Assembly (NCBI RefSeq): GCF_026625765.1
Contig: NZ_CP113062.1
Location: forward strand, 1,364,001-1,428,000
Direction: 5' to 3'
Length of the DNA: 64,000 nt
From: Frigoribacterium sp. SL97
GTDB taxonomy: Bacteria; Actinomycetota; Actinomycetes; Actinomycetales; Microbacteriaceae
In this document: in pieces, positions 33,828 to 43,716 of the stretch
Layout: the number at the start of each line of letters is the position of its first letter
How positions within the stretch are numbered: the stretch's first letter is position 1
Translations under genes and position numbers: made by a program
The notes under the pieces: model-generated
What the model was told of the DNA's origin: nothing
Database searches by the model: none
The model's input: only the letters and a program-made list of their open reading frames with translations

Positions 33828-33927
33828 CCACCCCGGTGACGCCCGTGTCCCGGGCCCGTGGGTCGGCACGCCGTAGACTCCTCACGGCTCGCCGACCCGC
33901 GGCCGCCGCCAGCGACGAAGGGCCCCC

Positions 33928-34389
33928 GTGACCGGTTCGAGACCTCCACGCGGCCTGGCGATCGCCGCGATCGTGCTGGCCGTGGCGATCCCCCTCGTGG
34001 GGTGCACCTCGTCGCCCGAGCCGTCACCGACGACGTCGTCCGTCGCCCCGTCGACGGACGCCCCGCCGTTCTCCTCCACGTCCACGACGGCCGAGGCGCT
34101 GGCCCACTTCGACGAGGTGAACGCCGCGACCGTCGCGGCGAACGCCCGCCCGGGTGGGCGCGCCGTCGTCGACGCGCTGGTGGCCGCAGGCTTCGACAAG
34201 TCGACGATGCAGGTCACCGCCGACACGACCTCGATCGGCCGCGACGCCGACAGCGTGCAGTTCTCGGTGCTCTGGGGTCAGGACTGCCTGATCGGGCAGG
34301 TCTCGGGCGCGGGCTACAGCAGCCAGACGGCGCCGGTCCTCGGCACGGGCGCCTGCCTCGTCGGGTCGACCCGAGCCATCGACTGGTGA
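33928..34389 (+). CDS. Putative lipoprotein (DUF6993-like)
   Basis: A 153-residue exported protein with a lipobox IPLVGC (cysteine about 26) and a Ser/Thr/Pro linker to about 55. A small domain with two further cysteines (GQDCLIG, GTGACLVG) probably forms a disulfide. I associate this layout, just upstream of ettA, with DUF6993 proteins of Microbacteriaceae, from memory only. It starts with GTG at 33928; a TAGACT -10 box lies at 33874-33879, giving a leader of roughly 45 nt. The function is unknown. Confidence 0.72.
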   Translation: MTGSRPPRGLAIAAIVLAVAIPLVGCTSSPEPSPTTSSVAPSTDAPPFSSTSTTAEALAHFDEVNAATVAANARPGGRAVVDALVAAGFDKSTMQVTADTTSIGRDADSVQFSVLWGQDCLIGQVSGAGYSSQTAPVLGTGACLVGSTRAIDW

Positions 34390-34413
34390 CGTCGGGGGCG
34401 GGGCCCCGCCCGA

Positions 34414-34419
34414 TAGACT
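34414..34419 (+). promoter_or_regulatory. -10 box TAGACT for ettA (leaderless)
   Basis: Seven bases separate the box from the ATG at 34427, and no Shine-Dalgarno is present. Confidence 0.6.
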
Positions 34420-34426
34420 CGCTGCC

Positions 34427-36112
<1,686 letters not shown>

Positions 36113-36128
36113 CCGGCACCGCACCGTC

Positions 36129-36602
36129 ATGACCCGCCTGCACGTGCCGACCCGAGTCCGCTGGAGCGATCTCGACGGGTACCGTCACGTGAACAACGCG
36201 TCGATGCTGCGCCTCCTCGAGGAGGCGCGCATCGACGCGTTCTGGTCTGCCGACGGGGCGATCGACGAACGGTCCTCGGCCGCCGTCCTCGACGGCAGTC
36301 CGAACGCCGCGACGATGACGCTCATCGCCCGGCAGGAGCTCGAGTACCTCGTCCCCATCCCGTACCTGCGGGCCCCGCTCGACGTGCAGATCTGGGTCGG
36401 GCGACTCGGCGGGGCGAGCCTCGAGGTCTGCTACGAGGTCTGGTCGCCCGAGGGCGTCGAGCCCCGGACGCTGTTCACGAAGGCCGCCACCACCATCGTG
36501 CTGGTCGACTCGGCGACGAATCAGCCCCGGCGCATCTCCGACGTCGAGCGCGACGCCTGGTCGCCGTTCGTCGAAGAACCCCTGGCCTTCCGCCGGCGCT
36601 GA
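36129..36602 (+). CDS. 4-hydroxybenzoyl-CoA thioesterase-fold acyl-CoA thioesterase
   Basis: A 157-residue single hot-dog-fold protein. It opens VPTRVRWSDLDGYRHVNNASMLRLLEEARI, the 4HBT active-site motif with catalytic Asp and a substrate-positioning HVNN. It probably hydrolyses acyl-CoA or acyl-ACP. It lies 17 bp after ettA without its own ribosome-binding site, and it is convergent with the TesB-type thioesterase (17 bp apart). Two different thioesterases in a row suggest fatty acyl-CoA housekeeping at this locus. Confidence 0.92.
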   Translation: MTRLHVPTRVRWSDLDGYRHVNNASMLRLLEEARIDAFWSADGAIDERSSAAVLDGSPNAATMTLIARQELEYLVPIPYLRAPLDVQIWVGRLGGASLEVCYEVWSPEGVEPRTLFTKAATTIVLVDSATNQPRRISDVERDAWSPFVEEPLAFRRR

Positions 36603-36618
36603 CCAGGAACGTGGCGGG

Positions 36619-37488
36619 TCAGCCTCGCGGCACCCGCACCATGCCCTCTTGTGCGACGCTCGCCACGAGAGTGCCCGCGCGGTCGTAGATGCGCCCGAGC
36701 GAGAGGCCACGTCCGCCCACCGCATTGGGGCTCTCTTGCACGTAGAGAAGCCATTCGTCGACGCGGGCGGGACGGTGCCACCACATGGCGTGGTCGAGGC
36801 TCGCGGCCTTGAGCCCGGGGGTGACGAACGCGACGCCGTGACGGCGGTAGATCGGTTCGAGGAGCGTGTAGTCGCTCGCGTACAGCAGGGCGGCGCGGTG
36901 CAGGTCGGCGTCGTCGGGCAGAGGGCCGGTGGCCTTGAGCCAGACGGCCTGGTGCGCGACGTGGTCGCCCTCGACGCTGAAGAAGACCGGCGACGGCACG
37001 TGGCGCATGTCGAACGGCCGCCGGGCCCACGACTGGGCGACGGGGTTGTCGACCGCGGACAGCAACTCGGCGTCGCTCGGTACGTCCTCGGGATCGGGCA
37101 GGCCGGAGGGCATGTCGACCTGGTGGTCGAGCCCCTCGTCGGGGGTCTGGAAGGACGCGATCATCGAGAAGATCGGCACGCCGTCCTGCGACGCCTGGGT
37201 GCGACGGGTCGCGAACGACCGGCCGTCGTGGATGCGGTCGACCGTGAACGTGATGGGGATGGTGAGGTCGCCGGGCCGCAGGAAGTACGAATGCAGCGAG
37301 TGGACGTCGCGTCCGCCGCCGACGGTGCGCTGGGCGGCGACGAGGGCCTGCGCGGCGACCTGGCCGCCGAACACGCGACCGAGCGGCTCGGGCTGTGACC
37401 CACCCGTGAAGACGTCCTGACCACCGACGTTGCCCGCCGGCGAGAGGTCGAGGGTGGACAGCAGGCTCTGCAGCGGATCGTCGGTCAC
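36619..37488 (-). CDS. tesB: Acyl-CoA thioesterase II (TesB)
   Basis: A 289-residue double hot-dog thioesterase. It has RVFGGQVAAQALVAAQRTV, VHSLHSYFLRPGD and the late ASLDHAMWWHRP (catalytic Asp/His region) and YDRAGTLVASVAQEGMVR motifs, which match TesB. The GTG at 37488 begins seven bases after TAAACT on the minus strand (37501-37496), so the mRNA is probably leaderless. An open frame upstream of that GTG is antisense to the neighbouring plus-strand gene and is rejected. Confidence 0.93.
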   Translation of the reverse strand: MTDDPLQSLLSTLDLSPAGNVGGQDVFTGGSQPEPLGRVFGGQVAAQALVAAQRTVGGGRDVHSLHSYFLRPGDLTIPITFTVDRIHDGRSFATRRTQASQDGVPIFSMIASFQTPDEGLDHQVDMPSGLPDPEDVPSDAELLSAVDNPVAQSWARRPFDMRHVPSPVFFSVEGDHVAHQAVWLKATGPLPDDADLHRAALLYASDYTLLEPIYRRHGVAFVTPGLKAASLDHAMWWHRPARVDEWLLYVQESPNAVGGRGLSLGRIYDRAGTLVASVAQEGMVRVPRG

Positions 37489-37494
37489 GCGATG

Positions 37495-37501
37495 TAGTTT
37501 A
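37495..37501. promoter_or_regulatory. Overlapping divergent -10 boxes (TAGTTT / TAAACT)
   Basis: The same seven bases read TAGTTT on the plus strand (for the gene at 37510) and TAAACT on the minus strand (for tesB at 37488). Polymerase can occupy only one direction at a time. Confidence 0.45.
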
Positions 37502-37509
37502 GGGGGCCG

Positions 37510-38181
37510 ATGAACGACGCATTCACCCTCCCCGACTCCCTGTCCCTCAGCGATCTCGCGACCTATCTCGGGCGTGCGGGCCGGGTGGAGGACGGCTCGG
37601 TCCGGCTCATCGCCGGCTCCGGTGTCCTGGCCGTCTACGTCGCCGTGTTCTACCCGATGGGTCTGCTCGACTCGAGCCCTACCGTGCTGGGGCTCCGCAC
37701 CTTTCAACTCGACGACCGCCCCGAGTTCGACGCCGTGGTCCCGGTCCGGTCGCTGAAGGAGCGCCTCGTACGCCTGCAGAACGACGTCGTCGACCCGACC
37801 GCTGCGGTCACCGTGTCCGTGCCCGCCACGGTCAACACCGTGACCTGGGCAGCGATCTCGCCGCCGCGCGGGGGCTGGACGCGACTCGGCCCGATCGAGG
37901 CCGACCGCCTCCGATCGACCGCCGAGGCCGGAATCGCCCGCGTCGCCGAGGCGATCCCTACGGGCACCGGTGAGCAGATCGTGCACCGGGTGCGAGCCGA
38001 CGTGTGGTCGGCCCCCGTCGAGGGTGCCGAGGGGGTTCCCGCCGGAGCCGGCTTCGGTGCCCTCAGCCTGGGATTCCTCGACGGCGAGGACGAGGTCGCC
38101 GTGTTCGAGACCGGCACCTGGACCCGCCTCACGACGCCCAAGGGCCACGTGCTCGTCAAGCGGCGATCGTCCCTGCTCTGA
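37510..38181 (+). CDS. Hypothetical protein conserved-looking, 223 aa
   Basis: I do not recognise this protein. It is cytoplasmic in character, with no signal or membrane helix, and has a mixed fold with several well-structured strands (GSVRLIAGSGVLAVYVAVFYP, TVLGLRTFQLD, FGALSLGFLDGEDEVAVFETG) and a basic end. It lies divergent from tesB, sharing overlapping -10 boxes, and convergent with the globin gene. The start ATG is nine bases after TAGTTT. Confidence 0.75.
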   Translation: MNDAFTLPDSLSLSDLATYLGRAGRVEDGSVRLIAGSGVLAVYVAVFYPMGLLDSSPTVLGLRTFQLDDRPEFDAVVPVRSLKERLVRLQNDVVDPTAAVTVSVPATVNTVTWAAISPPRGGWTRLGPIEADRLRSTAEAGIARVAEAIPTGTGEQIVHRVRADVWSAPVEGAEGVPAGAGFGALSLGFLDGEDEVAVFETGTWTRLTTPKGHVLVKRRSSLL

Positions 38182-38232
38182 CGATCGGCCCGGCGGTGGG
38201 CGGTCCGAGGCGGGCAGCCCGGCGGTGGGCGG

Positions 38233-38718
38233 TCAGCGCTCGAACGTGTTGACCATGGCCTGCGCGGCGCGATCCAGGTAGCCCCAGAGCATCGCGTCGT
38301 CGAGCGGAGCGAGTTCGAGTTCGTCGACGGCCACCCGCATGTGCTGCAGCCAGTGGTCACGTGCCTCGGGCGTCACCCGGAACGGCATGTGCCGCATGCG
38401 CAGGCGGGGGTGCCCGCGCTCCTGGCTGTAGGTGGTGGGGCCGCCCCAGTACTGCTCGAGGAACCCCGTCAAGCGTTGGATCGCGCCCTCGAGATCCGCT
38501 TCCGGGTACATCGGCCAGAGCACCTCGTCGGTCCGGACGCCCTCGTAGAAGCGGCGGACCAACTTCTCGAAGGTCGGCCGCCCACCGATCTGCTCCCAGA
38601 AGTTGCCCTGGGCGGCGTCGTCACCGAGGCCCCGCCGGACGGTGACCGGCACGGCCGACGGCGGGGGAGTCACGGGCTGAGCGGTGGACGGGCGCGGCGT
38701 CAGCGGCAGGTCGGTCAT
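38233..38718 (-). CDS. glbO: Truncated hemoglobin, group II (GlbO-like)
   Basis: A 161-residue protein with a disordered 30-residue N-terminus followed by a 2-on-2 globin. It has FYEGVRTDEVLWPMYP (Tyr at B10), ERGHPRLRMRHMPF with the proximal His, and HWLQHM with the group II Trp at G8. These match actinobacterial trHbO. It probably handles oxygen or nitric oxide. Its ATG overlaps the mscS stop (ATGA), so it is co-translated with the upstream channel gene. Confidence 0.93.
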   Translation of the reverse strand: MTDLPLTPRPSTAQPVTPPPSAVPVTVRRGLGDDAAQGNFWEQIGGRPTFEKLVRRFYEGVRTDEVLWPMYPEADLEGAIQRLTGFLEQYWGGPTTYSQERGHPRLRMRHMPFRVTPEARDHWLQHMRVAVDELELAPLDDAMLWGYLDRAAQAMVNTFER

Positions 38719-39716
38719 TTGCGCTTGCTCCGCGGCACGTGGGGCGTCGGCGCCGTGCGGGGCGCCCGGGCGCCCTGGACCGAGGAGGCGCTGTCGAAGC
38801 CGGTGAGGACGACGCTCGTCAGCGAGGGCAGCACGATGTCCATGGCATCCAGGGTCTTCTTGAGACGGGACCGCAGCTCCCGGTCGACGTTGTCACGGTC
38901 GGCGGACCGTGTCTTGGCGACGATGCGGATGACCACGTGCTCCTCGGCGATCGACTGGATTCCCCAGACCTCGGGCTGGTCGATGATGGCGCGCCTCCAC
39001 TTCGGGATCGCGGCGAGCTCGTTCGCGGTGTTCAACATGGCGTCCTGCACCTGGTCGACGTCGGCGGAGTACGGCACGGCGAGGTCGATGACCACGCGCG
39101 TCCAGCCTTGCGACATGTTGCCCACGCGCAGGATCTCGCCGTTGCGGACGAACCACAGCACGCCGTTCACGTCGCGGATCTGCGTGACGCGGATGCCGAC
39201 GGCCTCGACGACGCCGGCCGCGGGCCCGACGTCGACGACGTCGCCCACCCCCAGCTGGTCTTCGGCGACCATGAAGATGCCATTGAGCATGTCCTTGACG
39301 ATGTTCTGGGCGCCGAACGCGAGTCCGGCACCGACCACGCCCGCCGCGCTGACGATCGCGACGGCGTTGAAGTTCAGTTCGCCGAGGATCAACACGAGCG
39401 CGATGCCCGCGACGACGACCGTCACCACGTTGTTCAGCACGCTGCCGAGCGTGCGGGTGCGCTGGACGACCCGGACGGCCTGCAGCGGCGAGGCCATGAG
39501 GGCCTGCGTGTCGTCGACGTTCTGCTTCCGCTTGATTCCGTTCACGACCTGGTCGACGACCCGCCGGATGGTGAAGTGCAGGGCGACGCGCAACAGCACC
39601 GCGACGAGCAGGATCGCCACGATGCGGATGGGAACGCGCCACATCGTCCAGAAGGCGTCCCAGTCGAAGGCGATCGGGGCGGCGGGGTCGGTGGCGGCAG
39701 CGAGGAGGAGGTCCAT
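38715..39716 (-). CDS. MscS family mechanosensitive channel
   Basis: A 333-residue membrane protein with three helices (about 28-50, 95-117, 120-145) and the pore-helix signature AVAIVSAAGVVGAGLAFGAQNIVKD. The beta domain follows (FMVAEDQLGVGDVVDVGPAAGVVE), then an alpha/beta cytosolic vestibule and a basic tail. It releases solutes on hypo-osmotic shock. Its stop overlaps the globin start by 4 bp. The upstream region (39717-39844) contains only the pepN terminator. Confidence 0.93.
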   Translation of the reverse strand: MDLLLAAATDPAAPIAFDWDAFWTMWRVPIRIVAILLVAVLLRVALHFTIRRVVDQVVNGIKRKQNVDDTQALMASPLQAVRVVQRTRTLGSVLNNVVTVVVAGIALVLILGELNFNAVAIVSAAGVVGAGLAFGAQNIVKDMLNGIFMVAEDQLGVGDVVDVGPAAGVVEAVGIRVTQIRDVNGVLWFVRNGEILRVGNMSQGWTRVVIDLAVPYSADVDQVQDAMLNTANELAAIPKWRRAIIDQPEVWGIQSIAEEHVVIRIVAKTRSADRDNVDRELRSRLKKTLDAMDIVLPSLTSVVLTGFDSASSVQGARAPRTAPTPHVPRSKRK

Positions 39717-39777
39717 ATGAGCGACAAGTCAAGCACGCCACCGCAACCCCACCCGGGAGGTGCCTGGACGCCGGAAC

Positions 39778-39804
39778 GGCGGGCCCTGTGAGAGGGCCCG
39801 CCGT
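39778..39804 (-). terminator. Terminator of pepN
   Basis: A 10-bp GC-only stem: CGGCGGGCCC at the left end of this span pairs with GGGCCCGCCG at its right end across a short TGTGAGA loop. It lies downstream of the minus-strand pepN stop at 39845. Confidence 0.6.
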
Positions 39805-39844
39805 CCGGGTCGGTCGTCGGGTCGTCGCGCGACCCGGGGCACGA

Positions 39845-42385
39845 CTACTGCTGGTCGACCGCCTGCACCCGCAGGGCCCGCTCGACGCCCGCGACGCTCT
39901 CGCTCACGATGCGGCGCAGGGCCGGCGTCTCGGGGTTCGCCTCGAGCCACGCGTACGACGCGTCGACGAGGGCCTGGTCGGCGAGGCCGGCCGGGTACAG
40001 CCCCGAGACGAGGGTGTCGGCGATGTGGTAGCTGCGCGACTCCCAGATGCCGGTGAGGGACGAGAAGTAGCGCTCGACGAGCGGCTGCAGGATCGCCGGG
40101 TCGTTCGTGTGCTGGAACCCGAGGGTCGTCGCCCGGACGATGGCGTTGGGCTGCTCGGCGCTGTCGACGACCGACGCGAAGGCGGCGAGCTTGCCCTCGG
40201 TGGTCGCGATCGTCGCGCGGGCCCGCGCGGCGGCCTGGGCGCCGTTCGCCGTGTTGTCCTCGGCGAGGGCGGCGTCGATCTCGGCCTCACCGGCACCGCC
40301 GACGAGCACGAGGCCCTCGAGCAGCTGCCAGCGCAGGTCGGTGTCGACGGTGAGGCCCTTGAGAGCGAGCGATCCGTCGAGCAGGCCGGCCAGCGCCTCC
40401 CGGTGGGTCTCGGTCGACGCGATCGCGGCGAAGAAGGTGACGAACTGGAACTGGGCGTCCGACCCGGCCTCGGCACCCTGGGCGAGGGCCCAGAGGCCGT
40501 CGCCGACCTCGGTGATCGTGGAGGTGCGGCGCGCGGGGGCGACGTAGCTGCGGGCGGTCTGCAGCAGCTGTGAGAGCGTGGTGCGGATCGTCGTCGACTC
40601 GGTCTCGGTCGCGATGTTGTCGAGCACGAGACGCACGTAGTCCGAGGCCGAGGTCTCGGCGTCGCGCGTCGCGTCCCAGACCGAGCCCCAGACGAGGGCG
40701 CGGGCCAGCGGGTTCGAGATCTTCGAGAGGTGGGCGATGGCCGTGGCGAGCGACACCTCGTCGAGTCGGATCTTCGCGTAGGCGAGGTCGTCGTCGTTGA
40801 TCAGCACGAGGTCGCCGCGGTTCAGGCCGACCAGCTCGGGGACCTCGGTACGGGTGCCGTCCACGTCGATCTCGACGCGGTCGGTGCGGACCAGGGCGTC
40901 GCCCTGCAGGGCGTAGAGGCCGATGGCGAGGCGGTGCGGGCGGATGGTGGGGTGGTCGGCGGCTGCCTCCTGGAGCACGGCGAACGAGGTGATCACGCCG
41001 TTCTCGTCGACCTCGAGCTCGGGACGCAACGTGTTGACGCCCGCGGTCTCGAGCCAGAGCTTCGACCAGCTGGTCAACTCGCGGCCCGAGGTGGCCTCGA
41101 GTTCGACGAGCAGGTCGCTCAGCTCGGTGTTCGAGTGGTGGTGCTTCTTGAAGTACGCGGCCACGCCGGCGTAGAAGGCGTCGATGCCCACCCAGGCGAC
41201 GAGCTGCTTGAGCACCGACCCGCCCTTGGCGTAGGTGATGCCGTCGAAGTTGACCTGGACGTCCTCGAGGTCGTTGATCGTGGCGACGACGGGGTGCGTC
41301 GACGGCAGCTGGTCCTGGCGGTAGGCCCAGCTCTTCTCCATCGCCTGGAAGGTGGTCCAGGCCTCGGTCCACTCGGTCGCCTCGGCGGTCGAGATGGTCG
41401 AGGCCCACTCGGCGAACGACTCGTTCAGCCAGAGGTCGTTCCACCACTTCATCGTGACGAGGTCGCCGAACCACATGTGCGCGAGCTCGTGGAGGATCGT
41501 GACGACGCGGCGTTCCTTGATGGCGTCGGTCACCTTGCTGCGGAAGACGTAGGTCTCGACGAAGGTGACGGCACCCGCGTTCTCCATGGCACCGGCGTTG
41601 AACTCGGGCACGAAGAGCTGGTCGTACTTGTCGAAGGGGTACGCGTAGTCGAACTTCTCTTCGTAGTAGGCGAAGCCCTGACGGGTCTTCTCGAAGATGT
41701 AGTCGGCGTCGAGGTACTCGGTGAGGGATCGGCGCGTGAAGATGCCGAGCGGGATCGTGCGGCCGTCGGAACTGGTGAGGTCGCTGCGGACCACGTCGTA
41801 CGGGCCGGCGATGATCGCCGTGACGTAGCTGGAGAGCACGGGCGTGGGCGAGAAGGTCCAGGTGCCGGTCTCACCGTCGACGACGGGTTCGGGCGTGGGC
41901 TGGTTGCTGACGACCTGCCAGCGTGTGGGTGCGGTGACCGCGAATTGGAACGTCGCCTTGAGGTCGGGCTGCTCGAAGACCGCGAAGACGCGGCGGCTGT
42001 CGGGCACCTCGAACTGCGAGTAGAGGTAGACCTCGCCGTCGACCGGGTCGACGAACCGGTGCAGGCCCTCGCCGGTGTTGGTGTACTCGGCATCGGCGAC
42101 GACCTCGAGCACGTTCTCGGCGGCCAGCTCGGCCAGCTGGATGCGCACGCCGTCGGAGACCGCGTCGACGTCGAGCGCGGTGCCGTTGAGGGTCACCGAG
42201 TGCACGGTGCGGGTGAGCGCGTCGATGAAGGTCGACGCTCCGGGGGTGGCGGTGAAGCGCACGGTGGTCGAGCTGCCGAACACCTCGTCGCCGCGGGTCA
42301 GGTCGAGGGCGATCTCGTACGACTGCACGTCGACGACGTTCTTGCGCTCTTGCGCCTCGACGCGGGTGAGGTTCTCTCCGGGCAC
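39845..42385 (-). CDS. pepN: Aminopeptidase N (M1 family)
   Basis: An 846-residue zinc aminopeptidase of the actinobacterial M1 type. The substrate-binding GAMEN is at 265-269; the zinc motif is HELAH (299-303) followed by the third ligand in NESFAEW (E322). The N-terminal beta domain and the long ERAP1-like C-terminal helical domain are complete. The GTG at 42385 (VPGENLTRVEAQER) is chosen because GGAG lies upstream and it matches the family start. A TAGGCT -10-like box lies about 50 bp upstream, giving a leadered mRNA. Confidence 0.95.
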   Translation of the reverse strand: MPGENLTRVEAQERKNVVDVQSYEIALDLTRGDEVFGSSTTVRFTATPGASTFIDALTRTVHSVTLNGTALDVDAVSDGVRIQLAELAAENVLEVVADAEYTNTGEGLHRFVDPVDGEVYLYSQFEVPDSRRVFAVFEQPDLKATFQFAVTAPTRWQVVSNQPTPEPVVDGETGTWTFSPTPVLSSYVTAIIAGPYDVVRSDLTSSDGRTIPLGIFTRRSLTEYLDADYIFEKTRQGFAYYEEKFDYAYPFDKYDQLFVPEFNAGAMENAGAVTFVETYVFRSKVTDAIKERRVVTILHELAHMWFGDLVTMKWWNDLWLNESFAEWASTISTAEATEWTEAWTTFQAMEKSWAYRQDQLPSTHPVVATINDLEDVQVNFDGITYAKGGSVLKQLVAWVGIDAFYAGVAAYFKKHHHSNTELSDLLVELEATSGRELTSWSKLWLETAGVNTLRPELEVDENGVITSFAVLQEAAADHPTIRPHRLAIGLYALQGDALVRTDRVEIDVDGTRTEVPELVGLNRGDLVLINDDDLAYAKIRLDEVSLATAIAHLSKISNPLARALVWGSVWDATRDAETSASDYVRLVLDNIATETESTTIRTTLSQLLQTARSYVAPARRTSTITEVGDGLWALAQGAEAGSDAQFQFVTFFAAIASTETHREALAGLLDGSLALKGLTVDTDLRWQLLEGLVLVGGAGEAEIDAALAEDNTANGAQAAARARATIATTEGKLAAFASVVDSAEQPNAIVRATTLGFQHTNDPAILQPLVERYFSSLTGIWESRSYHIADTLVSGLYPAGLADQALVDASYAWLEANPETPALRRIVSESVAGVERALRVQAVDQQ

Positions 42386-42476
42386 GCTGGCTCCATCCGT
42401 CTTGGGGGTGAGGGGGGACTCGTGGTCCGCTGAAAGCCTAGACCGGCTGTACGACGCCGGGGTGTTGACTGAGGGC

Positions 42477-43103
42477 ATGACCGACACCCCCGCTCCCGCG
42501 TCCCACACCGTCGTCGACTTCTGGTTCGACCCGTCATGCCCTTGGGCCTGGATGACCAGCCGCTGGGTCGACGAGGTCGCGAAGCACCGTGACCTCGACG
42601 TCACCTTCCACGTGATGAGCCTCGCGGTGCTCAACGAGGACGCCGAGGTCAGCGACGAGTACAAGGCGAACTTCGCCCGCATGCTGCGCTACACGCGGCT
42701 CGTCACGGCCGCAGGTGAACTCCACGGTCAGCAGATCGTCAAGCCGCTCTACGACGCCCTCGGCACCCGCATCCACCACGAGGGCGAGAAGGACGGCGAC
42801 GTCGTCATCGCCGGTGCCGTGGCCGAGGTCGGACTGCCCGCCGACTTCGCGCGGTACGCGGACGGCGACGAGTACGACGAGCAGATGCGTGCCAGCCACT
42901 TCGACGGCATCGGCCGAGTCGGCCAGGACGTCGGCACGCCCGTCATCTCGGTCGACGGCGTCGCCTTCTTCGGCCCCGTCATCTCTCCGGCGCCGAAGGG
43001 CGAGGAGGCGCTGCGGCTGTGGGACGGAGTCGTCGCCGTGGCCTCGTACCCCGGCTTCTTCGAGATCAAGCGCACGCGCACGGTCGGGCCGATCTTCGAC
43101 TGA
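42477..43103 (+). CDS. DsbA-family protein, mycothiol-dependent nitroreductase (Rv2466c) homologue
   Basis: A 208-residue thioredoxin-fold protein with a helical insert. Segments VVDFWFDPSCPWAWMTSRWV, FHVMSLAVLNED, DVGTPVISVDGVAFFGPV and YPGFFEIKRTRT align with Mycobacterium tuberculosis Rv2466c as I remember it. The active-site motif here is CPWA, not CPWC, so only the nucleophilic cysteine remains. Mycothiol would then have to resolve the mixed disulfide. The ATG follows TTGACT by six bases. It is divergent from pepN and followed by rpiB. Confidence 0.88.
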   Translation: MTDTPAPASHTVVDFWFDPSCPWAWMTSRWVDEVAKHRDLDVTFHVMSLAVLNEDAEVSDEYKANFARMLRYTRLVTAAGELHGQQIVKPLYDALGTRIHHEGEKDGDVVIAGAVAEVGLPADFARYADGDEYDEQMRASHFDGIGRVGQDVGTPVISVDGVAFFGPVISPAPKGEEALRLWDGVVAVASYPGFFEIKRTRTVGPIFD

Positions 43104-43111
43104 GCCGGTCG

Positions 43112-43117
43112 TAGGAT
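43112..43117 (+). promoter_or_regulatory. -10 box TAGGAT for rpiB (leaderless)
   Basis: Seven bases lie between the box and the ATG at 43125. Confidence 0.55.
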
Positions 43118-43124
43118 CGTCTCC

Positions 43125-43610
43125 ATGCGCATCCACGTGGCGACCGATCACGCCGGCCTCGACTTCAGCACGACCGTCATCCAGCACCTCACCGACGCGG
43201 GCCACGACGTGACCGACCACGGTCCGACGAGCTACGAGCCCCTCGACGACTACCCGTCGTTCTGCATCGCGGCGGCCCGGGCGACCGTGCGCGACCAGCG
43301 TGCCGGCCACGAGGCGCTGGGCGTCGTCTTCGGCGGCTCGGGCAACGGCGAGCAGATCGCCGCGAACAAGGTCGAGGGCGTCCGTGCCGCCCTGGTCTGG
43401 AACGACTCGACCGCCAAGCTCGCCCGCCAGCACAACGACGCGAACGTCATCGCGATCGGGGCGCGCCAGCACACCGAGGCCGAGGCCCTGGCGTTCATCG
43501 ACGCCTTCGTCGCCGAGCCGTTCAGCCACGACGAACGCCACGTGCGCCGCATCGCGCAGGTCGGCGAGTACGAGACCACGGGCGCCATCGCCGGTCACCC
43601 GGTCGACTGA
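43125..43610 (+). CDS. rpiB: Ribose-5-phosphate isomerase B
   Basis: A 161-residue isomerase of the RpiB/LacAB family, interconverting ribose 5-phosphate and ribulose 5-phosphate. It has ATDHAGLDF at the N-terminus (phosphate and ring-opening residues), VVFGGSGNGEQIAANKV and the HNDANVIAIGARQHTEAEA loop. The actinobacterial form carries Ser/Gly in place of the catalytic cysteine, as seen here (GGSGNG). It has its own leaderless promoter and is followed 106 bp later by nei. Confidence 0.96.
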   Translation: MRIHVATDHAGLDFSTTVIQHLTDAGHDVTDHGPTSYEPLDDYPSFCIAAARATVRDQRAGHEALGVVFGGSGNGEQIAANKVEGVRAALVWNDSTAKLARQHNDANVIAIGARQHTEAEALAFIDAFVAEPFSHDERHVRRIAQVGEYETTGAIAGHPVD

Positions 43611-43716
43611 CGACGTAACGTCGAGAGCGGCGGGACCCCGACCGGGGCCTCGCCGCTCCGTCGTCTCCGGCGTCACGCCCGAGACCGTTCCATCGACCAC
43701 CGAGAGAGGTGTCGCC

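Noticed and set aside
39718..39792. A 24-codon plus-strand ORF starting inside the mscS start region
   Set aside because: No ribosome-binding site or promoter, and its 3' end is the pepN terminator hairpin.
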